Shown here one piece after another: positions 54,699 through 64,000 of a DNA stretch of 64,000 bases. The DNA comes from Chloranthus sessilifolius (taxonomy: Eukaryota; Streptophyta; Magnoliopsida; Chloranthales; Chloranthaceae), in assembly GCA_021018995.1 (NCBI GenBank), contig CM037585.1:66528646-66592645 (forward strand), given 5' to 3'. Under the pieces are notes generated by a model. It did no database searches. It was not told the DNA's origin and saw nothing but the letters and a program-made list of their open reading frames with translations. Every line of letters begins with the position of its first letter. Within the stretch, counting starts at the first letter, position 1. Both the position numbers and the translations under genes were made by a program.

Positions 54699-56325
54699 TC
54701 TTTGCTAGTCCCTTAGCAAAGCTACATTAAATAAACTACAAAAATTAAATGCAACTTTCGTTGGGAGCATGAATACATTTAGCATATGTACCAAGCCTTT
54801 TAAACCCCTAGGTGATCCCTAGTGGAGAGTGAAGTCTCCTGAGGGTTTTCAGTGAAGACACCCACAAACTTCTCAATGAGACAGTTAACAAAAGTGCATT
54901 ATTATCAAGTGAGCAGTCAAGAAATAGAGTTAGGTCACCCTTGAATCAGTAAGAATATAAGAAATTCAAACACATTGGCTGCACAGAAATTTAAATAGTA
55001 TAAGCTTCTCATGAAAGCACAACGTTTCCAATCAGTTTACACTAAAGAACAATTCACATGTGTGTCAGCACTGAGCTCATCACTGGATAAAAAATTAGGT
55101 TGTATATCATACTTAATGCATTCAATATCAGACCCAAAACTCTCCAGGGCATACTCTCATAAAGAACTATTGAGGGTTTCATTGTCTCTCAAGCTCAAGA
55201 GCCATATCCCCAAATGGGTCTCAGAAGAGCATAGGCATAGCTCTTGAGTGCCGGGCATCATTGATGATCCTCACCATAGATTGATAACTCTTTATCTCCA
55301 TATGACTCACTCAACTTTGGATCACAAGGGCTTTAATCAATGTAATGTGGCTTATGGAGTGGGGTTAAAAAGAATGGAAGGTTGAAAAGGGGTTCAAAAT
55401 TGAGAAATCAGTAGGTGAAGGAGGTGATTCATGACTTCACCTTCTTTAATTCAGCTCCTTTCATCTTCTTTTAGGTTTTCAGATTTGAAGTGATCAGTTT
55501 CTCTTCTTGATTTCGATTTTCCCAATGAAAGTTCCCTCTTGATTCCTCTATTACTCCTCTTCATTATTGTTTTTGTTTCTTTTTGACGCATTTTTCTTCT
55601 TTTTATTTTGTTTTTGCTTTTCTGAAATGCCACCATTTTCTCAGTTACCATACTGTCAAACTTTGAGGTACTTATTCTTTATTCACCTAATGTTGACCAT
55701 AACTGGTCCATCTTCAACTCTTGTTCCTTTACCTTCTGAATTCTCAGAGTGAGGGTAGGGTTAAATCAGATACATAGGTTCAGGTGCAAGTACTTAGGTG
55801 TATTTTGAAGAAATTTAGGATTTAAGGCTCAAAGGGGGTATGGACAAGGGCAGTTGCTTAAGGTTGGTCTGTTTAGGCTCAAACTGTCCAAGAGAAGGCC
55901 TTGATCTTTTCCTAAGTCTCATGAGTGCTGTCAGTTGTTTCAATTTGGAGTTGCCTAACTTCTAGTGAGCACAGTGACTCAGCCAGTCCTTAGAGCTAGA
56001 AGAAATTGCCTTAGTCACTCCTCAAAGAAATTTTTTTTGTATAGGCCCAAATCTCATTGGTTATGGTCTTCCTTTGAATTCTTCAATATGTCCTTACCTT
56101 TTTTTCTCTCTAATGATTCATTAAGTGCTGATACAAGTGAGTTTCCTTGGTGATCTCATCATGGAAATGTGAAATTTTAAAAGTTTATACTATCTAAAGT
56201 CTGGAAAAAATTTTAAATTCCTTAATTTTCATGATTCTTAAATGAACATGGTTCCATTTCCATATTACTCACAAGATTCTGCTACACTGAGGTTAACTAT
56301 TCCATTGGCAGGATCTGCCTGCCAC
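54699..56325 (-). other. Element E 3' non-coding region
   Basis: No ORF. Closely similar to 59336-60996 in F and recognisably to 21887-23423 in element 2. T-rich tracts (55560-55625 and 56094-56106) are shared with F. Confidence 0.8.
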
Positions 56326-56339
56326 ACCCCCAAACCTAT
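56326..56339 (-). promoter_or_regulatory. Internal polypurine-tract copy, element E
   Basis: On the minus strand ATAGGTTTGGGGGT, about 1.64 kb before the LTR, preceded by CTGCTCCTC as in element 2 and F. Confidence 0.6.
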
Positions 56340-56521
56340 GAGGAGCAGTGTCCTCACTGGTTCAAAGGTGAGTGTTCAGCAGATTTATGGTCAGAGAAAA
56401 GAAAACAGCAAGAATGAAAACAACCAAAAATAGGAAACTTTACAGAATAACAGGGAAAGAAAATTTCATTAAGAGTAAAAAAATTACAAAAAGAAAATCC
56501 TAAGAAGAAGGGAGAGAGGGA

Positions 56522-56714
56522 TCAAGGATGTGGGGGCTGAGAAGGTGGTGGAAGGGGTTGAGTGGAGGGGGTAGGGGATGGGGATGGTTCTATCTTTTGC
56601 TTTTTCTTCTTTGGCTGGTGCTTGTCCTTCTCCTCCTTAGCCAAGATCTGTTGAACCTCCTCGTATTCATCCTAGAGGGATTGTAGGGGGTCCGGCTCTT
56701 TAGGTGGGGGCGGT
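56522..56714 (-). pseudogene. Element E 3' ORF, C-terminal end
   Basis: PPPPKEPDPLQSL, one TAG, then DEYEEVQQILAKEEKDKHQP, a Lys run (KKKKQK) and a Pro/Ser-rich tail ending at TGA (56522). The Lys-rich helix followed by a short tail resembles the end of the ORF in F (KKKEEEAYLQEHAKKM). Cut at 56715 by the LTR of F. Confidence 0.65.
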
Positions 56715-59320
56715 TGTTGCTTCCCCAGCTGTGCTTTCTTTATTTGTTTGTGGTAAAAGAAATTTAAAATCAAAATAAAACAGGGGATGAAATCAGCACA
56801 ACTGAGAAGTCCTAGACCTACAAGATACAGGGTCCATTGTGGCAAGTTTTGATAAGTAAGAGTTTGTCCCATAGGGAAAGATGATCTATAGCTCCAAGGG
56901 AGCCATCTCTAGTAGTCCCTCCAGATCTGACTACAAATCTGGCAGTCCTTAAGGGAAGGGAGTTTAAGGTCACTTAGTTTGCAGATCCTAAGGTATCCTA
57001 ATGTTTAAACTACAGAAAGGGTTAAGAGGATGGATGGAGTGTGGAAAATAAATATAAAAGGGTGAGAAATATGTTATTGAGCCTAGATCAGAGGAGTTTT
57101 ATAACTCAGATTCAGATATGATGTTATAGAAATCCTGTCCAATGGCTACATTATCACCACTGAGGAGAAAGAATTCAACCCATCTCTGTGCCATGATCCA
57201 ATCCCTTAAGGTTATAACCTGTCCACTCAAATGGTCACAGAATATCCCATGGGGGAACCACAATCTAGAGATGGGTCAAAACAAGTTAATCATTGTAGGC
57301 ACTATTTCATCCAGTCTACCAGCTTAAGAATCCATAGGGAACCTCAACCTCTAAAGCTCTATGTGTGAGGCTAAAGCTGTATAGGAGCATGATAGCCCAG
57401 ACACATAGAACCAACAAGAGATTGAGTACAACCTTTGATCTAGCTGTCCATTGCTTAAGTGAGGCTACAACGGTCTAGCCACAAGCCTACAATCTCTATA
57501 ACCAGATCAGATCTAACATCTGATAGCGGATCTATACAAATATAGGGGAGTTTGCCTCTGTACAATCTCCCACCAGGCTAATACAAGCTCAGATGCAAAG
57601 AAGAAGGATCCATCTTGGATCGGTGGATTAGAATCACCCTAAGGCTATAACCTGTCCATTTGAATGGTTACAGACTATCCCAGAGGCTATCCTCCTCACG
57701 GAGCCCAAGACAAAACAAGAATATCGCTGCCACCACCATGGTCACAAGGCTACCAGCTCAAGCTTCCATGGGGATTTCAGATCTAGTGGGTCCTGTGGTG
57801 GGGCTAAGGCTGTATAGGACCATGATAGCCTAGACACACAGGTCACTTGGATCTGAGTGGCCCTTAGAATCAGTCCTCCATTGCTTTGAATCACAGCCAA
57901 AGCAATGGCGGATCATAAGGCAGCAGCCTTGCACAGAGTAGATCATAATCAAACACAAATCCCATAATGTAAAAATCCTATTACAAACTGCCATTAAACT
58001 AGTTCAAAATGTATACAAAGACATAGCCAGCAAGTGCTAGACTATGGAGAGAAGGAAAAAGAAAGAGAAAAACTACTTACAGCTATAAAAGAAAAGAGAA
58101 ACGATCTCAGATCAAATCTCCAAGAGATGAGATGTGTTCCAAGACTTGTTTTGAGATATTCCAAGATGTCTAAACCTAAGCTAAGTATGGGTTTATATAG
58201 CAGTGGTGTGGCAGTGCATTAGGGTTAGGAAACCCTAATTTTAACAATGCCATGTGGCCTAATAGTGATCCTTGGATGCCTCGGGGCACATGCATAGAGA
58301 TTTAATCATGGGAGTGCATGCCCTAATCGCTGGAAATTCCTAGAAAGTCCTCTGCTGAAGCGATGAAAGTTGAAGTTCAGAGCTTCGCTAGGTAGCTATT
58401 ATTTCCCAGACTTGTCGAGTGGTAGCTCTTGCTCTTCGCGAGGATGGTTTGACATTAAAGATTCAGCCATCACGAGGTTGCCTTGGTTTGCTCTTCAGGC
58501 AGTCGCGCGATAGAGAATTGCGCTCTCGCTGGATTGGGCTTCACGAGGTTGAGTAGACATTAAAGCCTCAGATGTTGCAGGGTTGGAGTTCAAGCAGTCG
58601 CGAGGTAGCTGCGCATTCGCTGGGTTGATCTTCGCGAGGATGGATTTAAATAGCGTGAGAACTGCGCGATCTCTTTTCTTCAATGGACTTCGTGAGTTTC
58701 CTCGCGAGGCTTTAATGAGTTCTAAACTATACAAGGTTCTGTGGTCTTCGCCAGGATGGCTCTATCTTCGCGAGGATGCTTTCTTCTTGAATAGCGCAAA
58801 AACTGCGCGAGGAGTTCTCTTCTGATATTTACATCTCACGGCCACTACGCGACAGCTACGCGAAGAGTCTTCTGAAGCTCTCTCTCCTTAGCCGCTCTGA
58901 GCGAACTGTGCAAGGTTGAGAGAGGTCTGCTTTGAACTGTGCGAGACTGTGCGATGTGTTCTACTCTTGAGCTTCGCAAGAGCTGCGCGAGTTTATGCTT
59001 CTGAAGCTCTTCAGTCACTCATCTGCATGAGAAGTTGTTGTAAAGCCTTGGGAAGCTCAGTTGGACTGTGTGAGGCATATTTCTCCTGAATCCTCTAAAG
59101 CTTGGGTCAGCTGCGCGAGGCTCATTTCAGGTCTGGATTCAGAGTTCATCCTTTTGAGGGACTTCTCGTGCCAAAATATGCTCCTTAGCAGGATTCCTGG
59201 CCTTATTTTACTGCTGATTATTACCTACATAAAACACTTAACAAGAACTTATTAGATGGCCAAGGGTCTAATCAAAGGCTAAGTTAAGGGGTAAAAAGTG
59301 GTACTTTTCAGGTCTTAACA
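56715..59320 (-). repeat. Element F, 3' LTR (2606 bp)
   Basis: Starts TGTTAAGACCTG (59320) and ends GGGGAAGCAACA on the minus strand. It is the copy most like LTR A. Contains the CGCGAG-rich third (58380-59130) and the internal 435-bp duplication. One hairpin arm is changed (CAAATCTGG near 56936), weakening the stem. Confidence 0.92.
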
Positions 59321-59335
59321 CACCCCCAAACCTAA
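59321..59335 (-). promoter_or_regulatory. Element F polypurine tract
   Basis: On the minus strand ATTAGGTTTGGGGGTG abuts TGTTAAG. Confidence 0.85.
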
Positions 59336-60996
59336 TCTTTTGCTAGTCCCTTAGCAAAGCTATATTAAATCTACTACAAAAATTAAATGCCACTTTCGTA
59401 GGGAGCACAGATACATTTAGCATATGTACCAAGCCTTTTAAACCCCTAGGTGATCCCTAGTGGAGGAGTGAAGTCTCTTGAGGATTTTCAGTGAAGACAC
59501 TCACAAACTTCTCAATGAAACAGTTAACAAAAGTGCACTATCATTAAGTGAGCAGTCAAGGAGCAGACTTAGTTTACTCTTGAATCAGTAAACATAAAAG
59601 AAATTTAATCCATTGGTTGCACAGTAATTTAAACAGCATAAACTTCTCATGAATGCACAACATTTCCAATCAGTTTATAACCACAGAAAACTGCATAAGT
59701 GTGTGCCAGCACTGAGGTCATCATCAGATCAAAAATTAGGTTATAGGTCATACATAATGCATTCAAGATCAGACCCCAAACTTTCCAGGGCATACTCTCA
59801 TAAGGGTCTTGTTGAGGGGTTCCTTTTCTCTCAGGCTCAAGAGCAGTTACATCCCCCAAATGGGTCTGTAAGCATGAGCATAGGCAGAGTTCTTAAGTGC
59901 TGACATCATTGACAGATCCTCACCATAGATTGGATAACTCTTTATCTCCACATGACAGCTCACTCAACTTTGGATCACAAGAGCTTTTAACTGGGCTGGA
60001 ATGTGGCTTATGAAGTGGGGTTAAAAAGAATGGAAGGTTGAAAAGGGGTTCAAAATTTGAGAAATCAGTGGGTGAAAGAGGTGATTCATGACTTCACATT
60101 CTTAATTTTAGCTCCTTTCTTCTTCTTTGAGATTTTTAGATTTAAAGTGATCAGTTTCTCTTCTTGATTTCGATTTTCCAAAAGAAAGTTCCTCTTGACT
60201 CCTCTCTTACTCCTCTTTCATTATTATTTTTGTTTCTTTTTGATGGAATTTTCTTCTTTTTATTTTTTTTTTTGCTTTTCTGAAATGCCACCATGTTCTC
60301 GCCACTATCCATCGCTGAATTTTGAGATACTTCTTCTCCATTCACCTAATGTTGACCATAGCTAGTCCATCTTCAACTCTTTCTCCTTTACCTTCTGAAT
60401 TCTTAGAGTGAGGGTAGACTGAATCAGGTTCATAGGTTCAGGTACCAGTACTCAGGTGTATTTTGAAGAAATTTAGGATTTAAAGCTCAAAGGGGGTACG
60501 GACAAGGGCAGTTGCTTTAGGGTTGGCCTTTTTTTAGGCTCAAACTATCCAAGAGAAGGCCTTGATCCTTTCCTAAGTCTCATGAGTGCTGTCAGTTGTT
60601 TCAATTTGGAGTTGCCTAACTTCTAGTGAGCACAGTGACTCAGCCAGTCCTTAGAACTAGAAGAAATTGCCTTGGTCACTCTTCAAAGGATGGAATTTTT
60701 TTTTTTTTTTTTATAGGCCCAATTCTCACTGGTTATGGTCTTCCTTTGAACTTTTAAGTTATGTCCTCACCTTTTTCTCTTTCTAATGATTCACTTAGTG
60801 CTAATACAAGTGATTTTCCTTGATGATCTCATCATGGAAATGTGAAAAATTAAAAGTTTATAATGTCTAAAGTTTACAGAAATTTTAAATTTCTTATTTT
60901 TCATGATTCTTAAGTGATCATAGATCCATTTCCATATTACTCACATGAGTCTGCTGCACTTTGGTTAACTATTCCATTGGCAGGGTCTGCCTGCCA
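59336..60996 (-). other. Element F 3' non-coding region
   Basis: No ORF. Homologous to the same region in E and in element 2. Contains poly-T tracts near 60257-60273 and 60694-60712. Confidence 0.8.
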
Positions 60997-61011
60997 CACC
61001 TCCAAACCTAT
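60997..61011 (-). promoter_or_regulatory. Internal polypurine-tract copy, element F
   Basis: On the minus strand ATAGGTTTGGAGGTG, with one change from the PPT, about 1.68 kb before the LTR and in the same CTGCTCCTCATAGG context as in E and element 2. Confidence 0.6.
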
Positions 61012-61232
61012 GAGGAGCAGTGTCCTCATTGATTTAAAGGTGTCTGTGCAGCAGATTTATTGATGATAAAAAGAAAAGAATATGGAACAAAACACACAAC
61101 AGACAAAGCAAAATAGTAATGACAGAAGAAGAAAATCTATTAAAAATGTGAAATATACAAACTATAAGAAAACATAAGCAAAAGAGTGCAGAAACAGAAA
61201 AAATCCTAGGTACAATCTAATCAGAATCTGGC

Positions 61233-64000
61233 TCAAAACTTGTCCCAACCCATCTTCTTGGCATGCTCTTGAAGGTAAGCTTCTTCCTCTTTTTTTTTTC
61301 GTTCCCTCTCTTCCTTTCTTTGGGCCGCAGTTTTGGGTATGGTTGGTGCCCTGATCCTCATTTTTCTGGTCTTTGGTGGAGGAGGGGTCACTGAAGATTT
61401 ATCTGTGGTTGGCTCAGGGGATTTGATAGGACTTTTACCTTTGGGACTCTTCCCTTGGGTGAGGGGAATGAGAGGGATTGGGCCAGCGCTCAGGAGGGAC
61501 AACAGGAGATTTATCTTTTGCTTTCACTTGAGGCAGGAGAGGACTTTTCCCTTTGCCAATCTTAGGGGGAGCCACAGAAGACTTGTCTTGTTCCTTTGCT
61601 GCAGGAATGGCAAGGCTCTTCCCTTTCTCTAGCTGGCTCATTGGTGGTGCCTCCTCAGACTGGGCAGATGGTTCTTTTCCAATTTTTAGAGAGGCAGCAG
61701 TGCGAGAAGTTCTTTTAGCTATAACTTTCTACCTCTGAGGATAGGTTTGTTTAGCAGGGCTTGATGAAGGAGCAGCAACAGGAGTCTTGGCACTTGGATC
61801 CATAAGTGGTGCAGAAGCAGAGTCTGAGTTAGAAGGAAAAAGCTCAGTGGGATCCAAACCAAGGGCAGCAGCAGCCTGTCTGCGTTCCTCTTTGAAAAGT
61901 AGGCGACCATGGGGATCATGTTGAGCAGAAGCTCTGGTGACCTTTGGAGGTGGGGATGGAGGGGCTGGCCGTTTTCCTTTTTGGGCTGCAGTGGCTCTTT
62001 TGGAGGTGGAAGGTTTCTTAGAAGGAGTCCTTTTTCTTTTGGGGGCAGGAGATAGAACGGGGGTAGGCACTGAGACAGGAGCAGGTGCTGGAGTAGGGAC
62101 TTTAGTAGAAACAGGAACTTGAGTAGGAGCAGGAGGAGGTACCGGAGTTGGGACTGTAGGAGTTGGGGGAATAGGTTGTGTAGGTGTAGGGGCAGGGGGA
62201 GTGGAAGAAGATGGGCCTGATTGTGTGGAAGAAGATGGGGCCTCAGGGGGTGCTGTGGTGAGAGGGGTGGCTTGAATTGGTTGGGCTAGTAGGAAGGCAA
62301 CCCTCTGTTCCAAAATCTCAATTTTCTTGGTAGCATACAGGAGATTAGTATCTGAAAGCTCCTTACTGAGTTTGTTGATCTCCTGAGCATTGTTTAGTTT
62401 CCTTTCTAACAACCTGGCTCTCTTTTTCGCCATTTCGGCATTGGCTTTTTCCATCTCCGTAGTCATTTTGTAGTAAGTTGCCGCAGCCTTGTGCGCATTG
62501 AGTGCCTCCAAAATTGCCTCCCACCCCTTAGAAATATCTCTCAGCTGCTCGCTGTGAGCAGGCTTCAAGTCACTCAGCTTCTGCCGCCAAGGGGATTCAA
62601 AGGATTGGCGAAGTTGTGCCATGCCCCTCAGGACATCCCTCTTGATATAGGCATTGTCTCGCATGGCATGGAGGAGGGTGAAATAGGGAGGGGTGTAATA
62701 GGAGTGTCTGGGTAAGATTGGTAGAAATGGAGTGGAATAAGTAGAAGGTGATTGATCCTGGGGGGTAAAGTGGGGGCTGTAGTGATGAAGTCTAGAGAAG
62801 GGTCCGGGTTGAGTGGTCAGTGAATTGAGGAGGGGGTAGGATAAGAGGTGGAATGGAAGGCATGGGTTGAAAATTAAATGAAGGATGCTCAGTGGAGGTG
62901 GATGGTTCTGGGTAAGGGAAAAATGGAATGGTGAAGGGTTGAAATGGAAGTGGTGGGGTTACAAAGATGTGGGGTGGAATGGGAAAGGAATGGGGTTTGT
63001 TTGGGTAGAAGTGTTGGTAAATTGTGGTGGAGGTAATATGAGTGGGGGAAGGATAGGTAGAGTGGGGAAGGAGTGGTGGGTTATGGTGTCTTGGAGGGTG
63101 AAGGGTGTAGTTAAGTCAATTGGGGTGAGGTCTGGTTGCACTGTGGAGTCAGAGGTGGAAGGGGGTTGGATCAGTGGGGTGGTAGGAGGTTGTGTAGAGA
63201 TGGGTGGGTTTGTTAATATTTGAAGGGTGGATTGTATGTTGGTGATGTCAGTCTGTATTTGGGCTTGGGTTTGTGTTGTGGTGGATAGCTGGGTCTGGAC
63301 GTCATGTATTAAGGAAAAGATATGGGTAAGGGTGTTTGAGGTTGGTTGGGGTGGAGTATGAGAAGAGGAGGGAACAGGTTATAAAGGGGAAGTGGGGGCA
63401 TGATGGAAAGTTGTAGGGGGAGAAGATGAAAGGTCTGGTGAGTGATGTGGTGAGGGGAGTGGGGAATCTAGGAGAGGGATATCATGGGTTGGGAGGGTGT
63501 CAAGAAATGTGGTCATGAAAGCCTGATACCCTGAAGTAGTGGCTAGGTTAAAGTCAAGGTCTGTGAGTGGAGATGTAGTTGGGAGGGGTTGGACTAAGGG
63601 TTGGCCAATATGTGATGTGTCTGTGGGAATAATAGGGGTGGTGGAGGTAGGTAAAGATAAGGCAGGGGTTGTGTGAGAGGTTTTCATTTTTAAGGTAGGT
63701 TATCAAGGGAGGGCTGTCAGGGTTTAGTTCAGATGAGGTTGGAGATACTGGGGCTGTGTATTGAGGTAAGGTGGGTGAAGGGGGGGTGCTGTCATGGGGT
63801 TCAACACTTTCCACCCAGGAACGAATCACAGGGAGAGGTGGAATGGAAGAGGGGGATAAGAGAGGGAAAGGGAGAGATGGAATAGGCAAAGAAGCTGATG
63901 GAGGGGCAAGTGTGGTGGGTGGAGGTATTGCTGCAGAAGCAGAGGTGACAGAAGCTTGCACCACCTTCTTTGGAGCAGGGGCTTTAGCCCTCTTTTTGGG
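61233..64000 (-). pseudogene. Element F 3' ORF: Pro/Ser/Thr-rich, coiled-coil, Lys-rich protein
   Basis: Enters from beyond the window as PKKRAKAPAPKK, then a Pro/Ser/Thr-rich low-complexity part broken by frameshifts (63964-62665, with SGYQAFMTTFLDTLPTHD near 63520). A 311-codon open stretch follows (62664-61729): an alpha-helical part with likely coiled coil (ALNAHKAAATYYKM through KKIEILEQRVAFLLA, about residues 50-125), a Pro/Thr/Val-rich part, then basic nuclear-localisation-like clusters (PKRKRTPSKKPS, KGKRPAPP). A TAG at 61729 interrupts; the same frame continues with GKSP-type repeats, shifts near 61490, and ends in a charged helix at 61233. It occupies the slot of the extra Athila ORF. 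No membrane or signal segment is seen, so an envelope role is not supported. Function unknown. Confidence 0.75.

Larger units (their letters stand above)
51131..56714 (-). mobile_element. Element E: Athila-type, 3' part (interrupted by D and F)
   Basis: Visible part, minus strand, in reading order: end of the 3' ORF (56714-56522), internal PPT copy, 3' non-coding region, PPT, 3' LTR (54683-51131). The LTR contains the opposite-strand copy D. Element F is inserted in the ORF at 56715, so the rest of E lies beyond the window. Confidence 0.83.
56715..64000 (-). mobile_element. Element F: Athila-type, 3' half, runs off the window
   Basis: Minus strand: 3' ORF (from beyond 64000 to 61233), internal PPT copy, 3' non-coding region, PPT, 3' LTR (59320-56715). 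Inserted in the 3' ORF of E in the same orientation. The candidate target duplicate on this side is GCGGT (56710-56714); the other side is outside the window. Confidence 0.85.

Noticed and set aside
61333..61632. Plus-strand frames at 61.3-62.7 kb
   Set aside because: They are mirror frames of the minus-strand 3' ORF, which has consistent coiled-coil and basic features.
62885..63223. Plus-strand Gly/Trp/Val-rich frame
   Set aside because: Antisense of the Pro/Thr-rich part of the element F 3' ORF.
1..64000. tRNA, rRNA or known ncRNA genes
   Set aside because: I scanned for tRNA-like and rRNA words and found only retroelement primer binding sites, which match tRNA 3' ends by function.

Overview
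The window is transposon-rich nuclear DNA from a flowering plant. I see no ordinary protein-coding host gene. Recognisable coding sequence is almost entirely Ty3/gypsy LTR-retrotransposon gag-pol of two plant lineages: Tekay/Del-type chromovirus (chromodomain at the integrase end, tRNA-iMet primer site) and Athila-type (tRNA-Asp-like primer site, LTRs opening TGTTAAG, a PPT of the form AGGTTTGGGG, and an extra 3' ORF). Nearly every coding region carries stops, frameshifts or deletions, so most are annotated as pseudogenes. The species cannot be named from the sequence.

Layout. (1) 1-6556 is gene-free flank made of short tandem duplications and foldback (MITE-like) repeats, ending in a TA microsatellite. 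(2) 6557-27635 is a chromovirus (element 1) inserted in that microsatellite with target duplication ATATA. It has lost gag, protease and most of the RT palm. Its 3' LTR is split at 12895/25229 by a complete Athila-type element (element 2, 12896-25228, duplication CTTAC) with a decayed gag-pol. (3) 27636-35340 is again gene-free: the other half of the microsatellite, many copies of one foldback family, a foldback with a central array of 25-bp palindromic units, and a hAT-like MITE with a perfect 8-bp duplication. (4) 35340-64000 is a stack of minus-strand Athila-family elements. Element A (35340-41654, 3'-truncated) sits in the integrase of element B (41655-49651). B abuts a plus-strand LTR start of another element (G, 49660-51130). 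Element E (3' LTR 51131-54683, interrupted by an opposite-strand LTR copy D) follows, and element F (3' LTR 56715-59320, internal part running off the window end) is inserted in the 3' ORF of E.

No gene set works as a pathway; the coding parts are the usual retrotransposon modules (gag with CCHC knuckle, protease, RT, RNase H, integrase). The points most worth a second look are the palindromic array in the 31-kb foldback, a cluster of TCGATTAATCGA palindromes in LTR G, an internal copy of the polypurine tract shared by three Athila elements, a clean GT-AG gap in the chromovirus integrase, the conflict between a young-looking host element and a decayed guest inside it, and indel-dominated LTR differences that may be assembly error.
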